Assembly: GCF_030555055.1 (NCBI RefSeq)
Contig: NZ_JAMOAO010000001.1
Location: forward strand, 682,001-746,000
Length of the DNA stretch: 64,000 bases
Direction of reading: 5' to 3'
Source: Nocardiopsis sp. YSL2
Lineage (GTDB): Bacteria > Actinomycetota > Actinomycetes > Streptosporangiales > Streptosporangiaceae
The notes under the pieces are model-generated. The model ran no database searches. It worked only from the letters and a program-made list of their open reading frames with translations, and was not told where the DNA came from. The stretch's first letter is position 1. The number at the start of each line of letters is the position of its first letter. Made by a program: the position numbers and the translations under genes. This document shows, in pieces, positions 43,223-51,192 of the stretch.

Positions 43223-43822
43223 TCAAAGAGCCGCACCGTTCGCCGCTGCGGCGACCGGCGCGGTGAGCGCGGCGGTGCCCATGGTCAGCAGCAGGGCCGC
43301 CATGTCCTGGCGACCGAGGCCGCCGCGGCTGTGCGGGGTGGAGTTGAGCAGCCCGAACGCGGCGTGCACGGCGGCGCGCAGGACCTCGTCGGAGTCGTGG
43401 GGCCGCAGATCGGCCAGCACGCCGACCCACTGTTCGACGTAGCCGCGCTGGAGGCGCCGGACGCGGTGCTGGTCGGCCTCGGTGAGGTGGCCGAGCTCGC
43501 GGTCGTGGACCGTGATGAGCGCGGGCTCGTCCAGGGCGAAGGCGATGTGACCGCGCAGCAGCAGGTCCAGGGCCTCCCGCGACCCCCGCGCCGTGGCCAC
43601 CAGCTCCGCGCCCTGGCGGGCCAGCCGGTCGCTGATGTCCACCAGGACCTCGCCCAGCAGCGCCTCCTTGCCGGGGAAGTGCCGGTAGAGGGCGGGACCG
43701 CTCGTTCCCACGGCGCGGCCGAGGTCGTCGATGGTCACCCCGCGGAACCCGCGTTCGGCGAACAGCTCCGCGGCCGCCCCCAGGATCGCCGTCCGGCGCT
43801 CCCCCGTCGGTCTGGCCCCCAT
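43223..43822 (-). CDS. TetR-family repressor of the leucine-catabolism operon
   Basis: A 199-residue TetR regulator. The helix-turn-helix is RTAILGAAAELFAERGFRGV then TIDDLGRAVGTSGPALYRHF. The ligand domain ends with HAAFGLLNSTPHSRGGLGRQ, a pattern seen in TetR regulators next to acyl-CoA carboxylase genes of actinomycetes. ATG follows GGAGG. It is divergent from the carboxylase operon, and two palindromes lie in the 121-bp gap. The ligand is likely an acyl-CoA of the pathway (inference). Confidence 0.9.
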   Translation of the reverse strand: MGARPTGERRTAILGAAAELFAERGFRGVTIDDLGRAVGTSGPALYRHFPGKEALLGEVLVDISDRLARQGAELVATARGSREALDLLLRGHIAFALDEPALITVHDRELGHLTEADQHRVRRLQRGYVEQWVGVLADLRPHDSDEVLRAAVHAAFGLLNSTPHSRGGLGRQDMAALLLTMGTAALTAPVAAAANGAAL

Positions 43823-43879
43823 CTACGCCCGCCTCCTCCGCGGTTGTCACGCTCGGATCGCGCGCCGGTCTGGACACAC

Positions 43880-43924
43880 ATGTTAGTCGTTACTAACATC
43901 ACTGATGTTAGTGAGCATTAACAT
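43880..43924. promoter_or_regulatory. Two tandem TetR operators
   Basis: ATGTTAGTCGTTACTAACAT (43880-43899) is a perfect 8-4-8 palindrome; ATGTTAGTGAGCATTAACAT (43905-43924) is the same with one mismatch. Centres are 25 bp apart, and both lie between the TetR gene and the carboxylase operon, upstream of ATG 43944. Confidence 0.8.
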
Positions 43925-43943
43925 CCCTCCACGAGAGGACACC

Positions 43944-45569
43944 ATGAGCAGGGCACCCGTGCTCGGCTCGGCGGTGGACACCGCCGGGCCCGCGTTCGCC
44001 GCCAACGACGCGGCGAACCGCGCCCTCGCCCTGGAGCTGCGCGAGCGGATCGCGACCGCCGCCCTGGGCGGCCCGGAGAAAACCCGGGCACGACACGTCG
44101 AACGCGGCAAACTCCTGCCGCGCGACCGCGTCGACCTCCTCCTCGACCCCGGTTCCCCCTTCCTGGAGATCGCGCCCCTGGCCGCCTACGGGCTCTACGG
44201 CGCGGACGGCGGGGACGCACCGGGCGCGGGCATGATCGCGGGTGTGGGCCGGGTCGCCGGCCGCCCCACGGTCGTGATCGCCAACGACGCCACGGTCAAG
44301 GGCGGCAGCTACTACCCGATGACGGTCAAGAAGCACCTGCGGGCGCAGGAGGTGGCACTGCACAACCGGCTGCCGTGCGTCTACCTGGCCGACTCCGGCG
44401 GCGCCTTCCTGCCCATGCAGGACGACGTGTTCCCCGACCGCGAGCACTTCGGGCGCATCTTCTACAACCAGGCCACCATGTCCCGGATGGGCATCCCCCA
44501 GATCGCCGCGGTGCTGGGCTCGTGCACGGCCGGGGGCGCCTACGTCCCGGCGATGAGCGACGAGGCCGTCATCGTCCGCGACCAGGGCACCATCTTCCTG
44601 GGCGGACCGCCGCTGGTGAAGGCGGCCACCGGCGAGGTCGTCACCGCCGAGGAGCTGGGCGGCGGCGACCTGCACTCGCGCGTGTCCGGCGTGACCGACC
44701 ACCTGGCCGACGACGACGCCCACGCGCTGACGATCGTGCGGCGCGTGGCCGACACCCTCGGCCCGGTCGGCGACCCGGCCTGGGAGGTGCGCGAGCCCCG
44801 CCCGCCGGCGCACGACCCACAGGATCTGTACGGCGTGGTGCCCGCCGACACCCGCACGCCCTACGACGTGCGCGAGGTCATCGGCCGGGTCGTGGACGGC
44901 AGCGAGTTCACCGAGTTCAAGGCCGAGTACGGCACCACGCTGGTCACCGGGTTCGCGCACATCCACGGGCATCCCGTGGGCATCATCGCCAACAACGGCA
45001 TCCTGTTCGCGGAGTCCGCGCTCAAGGGCGCGCACTTCATCGAGCTGTGCGACCGGCGCTCCATCCCGCTGGTATTCCTGCAGAACATCTCCGGGTTCAT
45101 GGTGGGCCGCGACTACGAGGCCGGCGGCATCGCCAAGCACGGGGCCAAGATGGTCACGGCCGTGGCCTGTGCCCGCGTCCCCAAGTTCACCGTGGTCATC
45201 GGCGGCTCCTTCGGCGCGGGCAACTACAGCATGTGCGGCCGCGCCTACTCGCCCCGCTTCCTGTGGATGTGGCCCAACGCCCGCATCTCCGTGATGGGCG
45301 GGGAGCAGGCGGCCTCGGTGCTGTCCACCGTGCGCCGCGACCAGCTCTCCGCGCGCGGCCAGGAGTGGTCCGACGAGGACGAGGAGGCATTCAAGGCGCC
45401 CATCCGCGACCAGTACGAGGAGCAGGGCAGCCCGTACTACTCCACCGCGCGCCTGTGGGACGACGGGGTCATCGACCCCGCCGACACCCGCGACGTGCTC
45501 GCCATGGCCCTGTCCGCCGCCCGCCACGCTCCGCTGGAGCCGGTGGGCTACGGCGTCTTCCGGATGTGA
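43944..45569 (+). CDS. Methylcrotonyl-CoA carboxylase beta subunit
   Basis: A 541-residue carboxyltransferase. [80 protein letters not shown] and [20 protein letters not shown] are close to methylcrotonyl-CoA carboxylase beta subunits (AccD1 of mycobacteria). It carboxylates 3-methylcrotonyl-CoA in leucine breakdown. I chose ATG 43944 with GAGAGGA 5 nt upstream; the in-frame ATG 43905 lies inside an operator. Paralogue of the gene at 3438. Confidence 0.93.
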   Translation: MSRAPVLGSAVDTAGPAFAANDAANRALALELRERIATAALGGPEKTRARHVERGKLLPRDRVDLLLDPGSPFLEIAPLAAYGLYGADGGDAPGAGMIAGVGRVAGRPTVVIANDATVKGGSYYPMTVKKHLRAQEVALHNRLPCVYLADSGGAFLPMQDDVFPDREHFGRIFYNQATMSRMGIPQIAAVLGSCTAGGAYVPAMSDEAVIVRDQGTIFLGGPPLVKAATGEVVTAEELGGGDLHSRVSGVTDHLADDDAHALTIVRRVADTLGPVGDPAWEVREPRPPAHDPQDLYGVVPADTRTPYDVREVIGRVVDGSEFTEFKAEYGTTLVTGFAHIHGHPVGIIANNGILFAESALKGAHFIELCDRRSIPLVFLQNISGFMVGRDYEAGGIAKHGAKMVTAVACARVPKFTVVIGGSFGAGNYSMCGRAYSPRFLWMWPNARISVMGGEQAASVLSTVRRDQLSARGQEWSDEDEEAFKAPIRDQYEEQGSPYYSTARLWDDGVIDPADTRDVLAMALSAARHAPLEPVGYGVFRM

Positions 45570-45576
45570 GGAACCC

Positions 45577-47745
45577 TTGACAACGACGTCCGCACCCTCC
45601 GTACCTCCGGTACCCGTCGACCCCCCGGCCACCGTGCTGGTCGCCAACCGGGGCGAGATCGCCCTGCGCGTCATGCGCACGCTCCGCCGGATGGGCCTGG
45701 GATCGGTGGCCGTGTTCACCGAGCCCGACACCGACGCCCCGCACACCCTGGCCGCCGACCGGGCGATGCGCGTGGACGGCTACCTCGACGCCGCCGCGAT
45801 CGTCGCCGCGGCCCTCGAGAGCGGCGCCACGATGATCCACCCCGGCTACGGCTTCCTGTCGGAGAACGCCGCCTTCGCCCGCGCCTGCGCCGAGGCGGGC
45901 CTGGTCTTCGTCGGTCCGCCCGCCACCGCCATCGACGCCATGGGCGACAAGATCAGCGCCAAGGACACCGTCGCCGGCGCCGGAGTGCCGATCCTGGGCG
46001 GGTTCACCGAGAAGCCCGGGCAGCCGATGAGCGACGAGGAACTGCTCGCCGCGGCCCGCGACACCGGATACCCGCTGCTCATCAAGCCGTCGGCGGGCGG
46101 CGGCGGCAAGGGGATGCGCGCGGTGCACTCCCCCGACGACCTGGTCACCAGCGTCGCGGCCGCCAGACGGGAGGCCGCGGCCTCCTTCGGCGACGCCACA
46201 CTCCTGGTGGAGCGCCTGGTCCAGCGCCCGCGCCACATCGAGGTACAGGTCCTGGCCGACGCCCACGGCAACGTCGTCCACCTGGGCGAGCGCGAGTGCA
46301 GCCTGCAGCGGCGGCACCAGAAGGTGGTGGAGGAGGCGCCCTCGCCGCTGCTGACCGCCGACCAGCGGGCCCTCATGGGCGAGTCCGCGGTCGCCGCCGC
46401 CCGGGCCTGCGGCTACGTGGGCGCTGGCACCGTGGAGTTCATCGCCGAGGCCGACCCGGACGGGTCCCTGTCGTTCTCCTTCCTGGAGATGAACACCCGC
46501 CTGCAGGTGGAGCACCCGGTGACCGAGGAGGTCGTGTCGATCGACGGCGTGCGCGGCGTCGACCTGGTCGAGCTGCAGATCCGGGTGGCCCGGGGCGAGC
46601 CGCTGCCGTTCGGCCAGGCCGACGTGTCGCTGCGGGGGCACGCCGTCGAGTGCCGGATCTACGCCGAGGACGCCGACCGGGGCTTCCTGCCCACGGGCGG
46701 GCCGATCCTGTCACTGTCGGAGCCCTCGGGCCCGCTGGTGCGGGTGGACTCGGGGATCACCGAGGGCGGCGCGGTCACGTCGTCGTTCGACCCCATGCTC
46801 GCCAAGGTCATCACGTGGGGCGCGGACCGCGCCGAGGCACTGCGCCGGATGGACGAGGCCCTGGCGGCGTACCTGCTGCTGGGCTGCGTCACCAACACCG
46901 CGTTCCTGCGCCGCCTGCTGCGCCATCCGCGCGTGGTGGCCGGCGACCTGAGCACCGACCTCATCGAGTCCGAGCCCCCGGAGCCCGCGCCCGACCGCGT
47001 GCCCCCGGAGGTGTACGCGGCGGCGGCCCTGGACCACCAGCTCGACCTGGAGGAGGCCGACGGCACGGCGGCGGACCGGTTCGCCGTCCCCGACGGCTGG
47101 CGCATGGGCGGACCGGCCTGGACCCGGTGGCGGCTGCGCGCGCCCCGGCACGACTCCGCCGTGGTGCGGGTCCGCCGCACCGGCCCCGGAAGCTTCCTGG
47201 TCCGGGTGGAGGAGGACGCGGCGCCCGCGCCGGGGGATCCGGCGGGCTCGGCGGCGCCGGTCGATCCCGTCCCGGCCCGCGCACGCCGGACCGCGGACGG
47301 CACACGGCTGACGGTCGGCTACGACGGGCGCAGCCGCACCTACACGAGGGCCTTCGACCCGGCCACCGACCACCGGTGGCTCGGCGCGGACGGCACCGCG
47401 TGGACCCTGCACGAGGAGCCCGTGGCCGCCGCCCTGCGCGACGACGCCGCCGCGGGCGACGGCACCGTGCGCAGCCCCATGCCGGGCACGGTGCTCGCCG
47501 TCCCGGTCGAGGTGGGGCAGACGGTCGCGGCGGGCACGCCGCTGGCCGTCGTCGAAGCGATGAAGATGGAGCACTCCGTGCCCTCCCCGATCGACGGAAC
47601 CGTCGCCACCGTGGCGGTCCGGCCGGGGGCGTCCGTACCGATGGACGCCGTCCTGGTCACCGTCGAGCCCGCCCCGGACGCCGCGGCTCACCCGCCGGCC
47701 GCGTCCGACTCCCACCCCGCCACCAGCGAGGAGAACCAGCCATGA
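45577..47745 (+). CDS. Methylcrotonyl-CoA carboxylase alpha subunit (BC + BCCP)
   Basis: A 722-residue biotin carboxylase with a C-terminal biotin carrier. ATVLVANRGEIALRVMRTL, SAGGGGKGMRAV, EMNTRLQVEHPVTEEV and the biotin site EAMKMEHSV (lysine about 663) are present. TTG start 7 bp after the beta subunit, with GAGGAA just upstream. It pairs with the beta subunit encoded directly before it. The C-terminal about 25 residues after the carrier domain are a polar tail (AAHPPAASDSHPATSEEN). Confidence 0.93.
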   Translation: MTTTSAPSVPPVPVDPPATVLVANRGEIALRVMRTLRRMGLGSVAVFTEPDTDAPHTLAADRAMRVDGYLDAAAIVAAALESGATMIHPGYGFLSENAAFARACAEAGLVFVGPPATAIDAMGDKISAKDTVAGAGVPILGGFTEKPGQPMSDEELLAAARDTGYPLLIKPSAGGGGKGMRAVHSPDDLVTSVAAARREAAASFGDATLLVERLVQRPRHIEVQVLADAHGNVVHLGERECSLQRRHQKVVEEAPSPLLTADQRALMGESAVAAARACGYVGAGTVEFIAEADPDGSLSFSFLEMNTRLQVEHPVTEEVVSIDGVRGVDLVELQIRVARGEPLPFGQADVSLRGHAVECRIYAEDADRGFLPTGGPILSLSEPSGPLVRVDSGITEGGAVTSSFDPMLAKVITWGADRAEALRRMDEALAAYLLLGCVTNTAFLRRLLRHPRVVAGDLSTDLIESEPPEPAPDRVPPEVYAAAALDHQLDLEEADGTAADRFAVPDGWRMGGPAWTRWRLRAPRHDSAVVRVRRTGPGSFLVRVEEDAAPAPGDPAGSAAPVDPVPARARRTADGTRLTVGYDGRSRTYTRAFDPATDHRWLGADGTAWTLHEEPVAAALRDDAAAGDGTVRSPMPGTVLAVPVEVGQTVAAGTPLAVVEAMKMEHSVPSPIDGTVATVAVRPGASVPMDAVLVTVEPAPDAAAHPPAASDSHPATSEENQP

Positions 47746-48899
47746 ACCGTCACGAACTGTCGACCGAGCACGCCGACCTGAGGGCCGCCGTGGAGGAGTT
47801 CGCCCGGACCGAGGTCGCCCCGGTCATCGGCGACTTCTACGAGCGGGGCGCCTTCCCCTACGACATCGTCGCGAAGATGGGGCGGATGGGGCTGTTCGGG
47901 CTGCCCTTCCCCGAGGAGCACGGGGGGATGGGCGGCGACTACTTCGCGCTGTGCCTGGCCCTGGAGGAACTGGCCCGGGTGGACTCCTCGGTGGCGATCA
48001 CCCTGGAGGCCGGGGTGTCGCTGGGCGCGATGCCGCTGTACCGGTTCGGGTCCGAGGACCAGAAGAAGACCTACCTGCCCCGGCTGTGCTCCGGCGAGGC
48101 GCTGGGGGCGTTCGGGCTGACCGAGCCCGGCGCCGGCTCGGACGCGGGCGGCACCCGGACCACGGCGCGCCTGGAGGACGGGGAGTGGGTGATCAACGGG
48201 ACGAAGTCGTTCATCACCAACTCCGGCACCGACATCACCTCCCTGGTGACCGTCACGGCCGTGACGGGACGGCGCGAGGACGGGCGCCCGGAGATCTCGG
48301 CGATCCTGGTTCCCGCGGGCACACCGGGGTTCTCGCTCGGCCAGCACTACTCCAAGGTGGGGTGGAACGCCTCGGACACCAACGAGCTGGTGTTCGAGGA
48401 CTGCCGGGTGCCCGAGGCCAACCTCGTGGGCGAGCAGGGGCGCGGGTACGCCCAGTTCCTGCGGATCCTGGACGAGGGCCGGATCGCCATCGCCGCGCTC
48501 TCGGTGGGCCTGGCGCAGGGGTGCGTGGACGAGAGCGTGCGCTACGCCCACGAGCGCAGCGCGTTCGGGCACACCATCGGCGAGTACCAGGCGATCCAGT
48601 TCAAGATCGCCGAGATGGAGGCCCGGGCGCACACCGCACGCCTGGCCTACTACGACGCGGCCTCGCGGATGCTGGCGGGCGAGCCGTTCAAGAAGGAGGC
48701 GGCGATCGCCAAGCTCATCGCGTCCAACGCGGCGATGGACAACGCCCGTGACGCGACGCAGGTGTTCGGCGGCTACGGGTTCATGAACGAGTTCCCGGTG
48801 GGCCGGTTCTACCGCGACGCCAAGATCCTGGAGATCGGCGAGGGCACCAGCGAGGTGCAGAAGATGCTCATCGCCCGCGAGTTGGGCCTTCCCGCGTAG
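47742..48899 (+). CDS. Acyl-CoA dehydrogenase of leucine/branched-chain catabolism
   Basis: A 385-residue acyl-CoA dehydrogenase. Signatures are FGLTEPGAGSDAGGTRT, WVINGTKSFITNSG, ERSAFGHTIGEYQAIQFK and FGGYGFMNEFPVGRFYRDAK. The catalytic base is E367 in IGEGTSEVQ, the short/medium-chain position, whereas the isovaleryl-specific position holds Gly246 (LDEGR). That matches AcdH-type enzymes of Streptomyces that act on several branched acyl-CoAs. ATG overlaps the carboxylase alpha stop (ATGA) and has GAGGAG upstream. Role: oxidation of isovaleryl-CoA to methylcrotonyl-CoA, inferred from operon. Confidence 0.93.
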   Translation: MNRHELSTEHADLRAAVEEFARTEVAPVIGDFYERGAFPYDIVAKMGRMGLFGLPFPEEHGGMGGDYFALCLALEELARVDSSVAITLEAGVSLGAMPLYRFGSEDQKKTYLPRLCSGEALGAFGLTEPGAGSDAGGTRTTARLEDGEWVINGTKSFITNSGTDITSLVTVTAVTGRREDGRPEISAILVPAGTPGFSLGQHYSKVGWNASDTNELVFEDCRVPEANLVGEQGRGYAQFLRILDEGRIAIAALSVGLAQGCVDESVRYAHERSAFGHTIGEYQAIQFKIAEMEARAHTARLAYYDAASRMLAGEPFKKEAAIAKLIASNAAMDNARDATQVFGGYGFMNEFPVGRFYRDAKILEIGEGTSEVQKMLIARELGLPA

Positions 48900-48912
48900 A
48901 CCCGGAGGGGCG

Positions 48913-48948
48913 GGGCTCCGGGCGATCGACGGCGACCGCCCGGAGCCC
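48913..48948 (+). terminator. Terminator of the leucine-catabolism operon
   Basis: GGGCTCCGGGCG, 12-nt loop, perfect complement; 13 bp after the dehydrogenase stop. No hydratase or HMG-CoA lyase gene follows. Confidence 0.65.
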
Positions 48949-48995
48949 GTGCGCGTGGTGAGCGGGGCGGTCGGGAGCTGCGAGGATGAGCACCG

Positions 48996-49385
48996 ATGAA
49001 AGACCGACCGTCCGCGCCCGACCCACCGATGATCCGGGCCCTCCGCGGCTGCGCCGCCATCGCGCTCTTGGGCTTCGCCCTACTCCTGGTGCTGATCAGC
49101 TTCGGGGCGACCATCGAGATGGAGACGTTTCCCGGGCTGCGGGAGAACAGGGCGTGGATGGTCGTCTCCCTGCTGGTGCTCGCGGCCCCGGCGGCCGTCG
49201 GCGGGCTGCTGTTCACCGGCTGGCGGTCCTACGGCGGTCGGGCCGCCACCGCCTGCCTGGTCGTGCTCATGGCACTGCGGGTGTGGACGCTCGCGCCCGC
49301 GCTGCACTGCTGGTCCTACGACAGCGTGGGGCGCGGTGACGACGGCTCCTACCACTGTGTGAACCGCGACGGCACCGCCCCCTGA
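48996..49385 (+). CDS. Small membrane protein of unknown function
   Basis: A 129-residue protein with three hydrophobic segments: AAIALLGFALLLVLISFG (about 20-37), WMVVSLLVLAAPAAVGGLLF (54-73) and RAATACLVVLMALRVWTLAP (82-101). The short C-terminal tail has two cysteines (ALHCWSYDSV and SYHCVNRDG) that could pair outside the membrane. ATG 48996 has GAGGA 9 nt upstream. No homologue recognised. Confidence 0.72.
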   Translation: MKDRPSAPDPPMIRALRGCAAIALLGFALLLVLISFGATIEMETFPGLRENRAWMVVSLLVLAAPAAVGGLLFTGWRSYGGRAATACLVVLMALRVWTLAPALHCWSYDSVGRGDDGSYHCVNRDGTAP

Positions 49386-49580
49386 GGGTCCGCTCGCCCC
49401 CGGGGGGAAGGGACCGCGCCCGGCCCGCGCCGCCGGGCGTCCGGGGAAAGCCGGGGGTGCCCCGGTGCCGCTTCGACGCTCTCCGCGTCCCTTCCGGGGC
49501 CGCCGACCGGGCGGCACACGCGCCCCGGTCCCCGACAGCCGGCCACGCCCCCGGGCCGCGGAGGCCGCCCGGCCGCCGGC

Positions 49581-49615
49581 GGCCGGTGGCCGGTGGCCGG
49601 TGGCCGGTGGCCGGT
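49581..49615. repeat. Heptamer microsatellite GGCCGGT x5
   Basis: Five perfect head-to-tail copies of GGCCGGT; flanked by GCCGCCGGC on the left and TCCGG on the right. Confidence 0.9.
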
Positions 49616-49843
49616 TCCGGTCAGGACCGAATCCGGCCGAGGGCCGGGACCCCGCACACCGTGCCCGGGCCGGTCCGCTCCGCGCGGCCGCGCACCGCGA
49701 AGCCCGCCCCAGCAGCGGATTCGAGCTGGTCGGAAACGCGCGCGCGGCGCGGTGTCCGCCGTGTGCCTCCCGGGACGCGAAGAACGGGAGGGACCCACGG
49801 CCACCGGTGGTGCCCGAGAGTCATCGGGGGACGACCCGAAGGG

Positions 49844-49872
49844 GTGACAAGTACTCGCAACCGACACAGAAT
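49844..49872 (+). promoter_or_regulatory. Promoter upstream of the gene at 49990
   Basis: GTGACA (49844-49849), 17 nt, CAGAAT (49867-49872). Good match to a housekeeping promoter, about 110 nt before the start codon. Confidence 0.5.
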
Positions 49873-49989
49873 GGATCTGAACGGCCAGTGCGGGTCCCAC
49901 GAGCACCGGATCCGACGACCCGTCCCGCCCAGAGCGGGCCCCGCCGCGAGTCCATGGTCGACCATCTACCCGGCCGGAGGAGTCACCAG

Positions 49990-50682
49990 ATGGAAGGCGT
50001 ACTCGCCGTCATCGCGCTGGTCGCCGTCGTGGGCTCCGCGGGGGCGATCACCGTCGCCGCGCACTTTCGCACCGAACGCTCCTCCGAGATGCGCGCCTGG
50101 GCCCGCGAGCACGGCTGGCACTACACAGAACACCACCCGCGCCCGTTGGAGGACGCCGTCCTCCCCCGGCCCCTGCGCGGCGAGCACGCTCGCGCCCAGC
50201 ACGTCCTCACCGGTCGGCGCGGCCAGTACCTGGTCACCGCGTTCGAGCACACCCACACCGCTTCCGCCCCGGACCGGCGCGGCACCGGCCGCGCCCGGCA
50301 CACCTACCGCGTGGTGGCCGTGCGCACCCCCGGTCCCGCCGCCGACCTGGAGATCCGCCGCCGGGACCTGGCCCGCACCGCGCCCGACCACGGGGCGGGC
50401 GACGGCTCAGGCGACGTGGATCCGGCCTTCGGCACCGCCTTCCACGCTGTGGGCAGCGACGCCGAGTTCACCCGCTCCGTCCTGGACCACGACACCGCGG
50501 CCTGGCTGCTGGCCGACGCCCGGTCGCGGTCGCTGCCGGTGCGCTTCACCGGCGACTACGTCCTGACCTGGGCCCCGATGGGCCTGGATCCGGACCGGGC
50601 CCTGACCGCCGCCGACTACCTCATCGAACTCGTCAACCGGATCCCGGCACAGGCGTGGCAGCGGCGCGCCCCCGGTGCCTGA
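49990..50682 (+). CDS. Single-pass membrane protein of unknown function (DUF3137-like)
   Basis: A 230-residue protein with one N-terminal membrane helix (VLAVIALVAVVGSAGAITVA) and a cytoplasmic or outside domain beginning RAWAREHGWHYTEHHPRP. The strand pattern HVLTGRRGQYLVTAFEHTHT and RHTYRVVAVRTPGPAADLEI resembles DUF3137-type proteins, but this is only suggestive. The C-terminus contains RFTGDYVLTWAPMGLDPDRA. ATG 49990 has GGAGGAG 7 nt upstream. No operon partner. Confidence 0.75.
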   Translation: MEGVLAVIALVAVVGSAGAITVAAHFRTERSSEMRAWAREHGWHYTEHHPRPLEDAVLPRPLRGEHARAQHVLTGRRGQYLVTAFEHTHTASAPDRRGTGRARHTYRVVAVRTPGPAADLEIRRRDLARTAPDHGAGDGSGDVDPAFGTAFHAVGSDAEFTRSVLDHDTAAWLLADARSRSLPVRFTGDYVLTWAPMGLDPDRALTAADYLIELVNRIPAQAWQRRAPGA

Positions 50683-50811
50683 CACCGTCCGAGGGAGGAC
50701 GGAGTCACCCCGGAGGGTGGCCTGGAACTCCCCGTGAACGGCCGCCGACGTGCGGTGTTCGTCATGTGATCGGGATAAACTCCGGCTTGCCCCAACGCAC
50801 AAGGAGAACCC

Positions 50812-50976
50812 ATGAGCGACCCCAACGCGACCCACCGCATCTCGCGTGCGGACCTCTTCCGCGACGACGAGGAGGAGACCGCGGCCGCCCCGGACCCCAA
50901 CGCGACGGCGCGCATCTCCCGTGAGGACCTCTTCCGGGACGACCAGGAGCCGCAGGCGCCGCAGGAACGCTCCTGA
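50812..50976 (+). CDS. 54-residue protein made of a duplicated motif
   Basis: A small gene (55 codons) with AAGGAG 5 nt before the ATG. The protein is two copies of a 17-residue motif, DPNATHRISRADLFRDD (3-19) and DPNATARISREDLFRDD (28-44), joined by EEETAAAP and ended by QEPQAPQERS. Fifteen of 17 residues are identical, while the third codon positions of the DNA copies differ in several places, a sign of selection on the protein. It is acidic, without signal or membrane segment. A -10-like GATAAA lies about 38 nt upstream. I know no family for it; a short docking or phospho-peptide (RIS, DLFR) is possible but speculative. Confidence 0.75.
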   Translation: MSDPNATHRISRADLFRDDEEETAAAPDPNATARISREDLFRDDQEPQAPQERS

Positions 50977-51124
50977 TCCTGCCTCCGGTCCGGCCCCGGC
51001 TCCTCCGGGCGCACACCGTCCACTGGGCGCCCCTCCCCCGATCCGCCCCGCCCCCGACGGTCGGCGGACCCCGGCCCCGACGCGCGGACAGGGGTCGCCC
51101 CCGGCCGACCGGTCCCGCACACGA

Positions 51125-51161
51125 AGGAGCGCCCGCCCGGGGAAACCGGGCGGGCGCTCCT
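51125..51161. terminator. Bidirectional terminator between the small gene and thrS
   Basis: AGGAGCGCCCGCCCGG, loop GGAAA, perfect 16-bp complement. A second inverted repeat, CTAGGGCGT/ACGCCCTAG (51170-51196), overlaps the thrS stop. Confidence 0.8.
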
Positions 51162-51192
51162 GTGTCGTCCTAGGGCGTGTTCCGCGGACGCC

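Larger units (their letters stand above)
49386..49989 (+). other. 604-bp interval without a gene, with a heptamer repeat
   Basis: An open frame that runs in from 49465 to the gene at 49990 has no start signal and very skewed composition, so I treat it as non-coding. The interval holds five perfect tandem copies of GGCCGGT (49581-49615) and a promoter at 49844-49872. Confidence 0.5.

Noticed and set aside
43905..43943. Earlier ATG for the methylcrotonyl carboxylase beta subunit
   Set aside because: It would start inside the second TetR operator and lacks a ribosome binding site; ATG 43944 has GAGAGGA.
49465..49989. N-terminal extension of the gene at 49990
   Set aside because: Open only by composition, crosses a heptamer repeat, and the promoter and ribosome binding site lie downstream of it.
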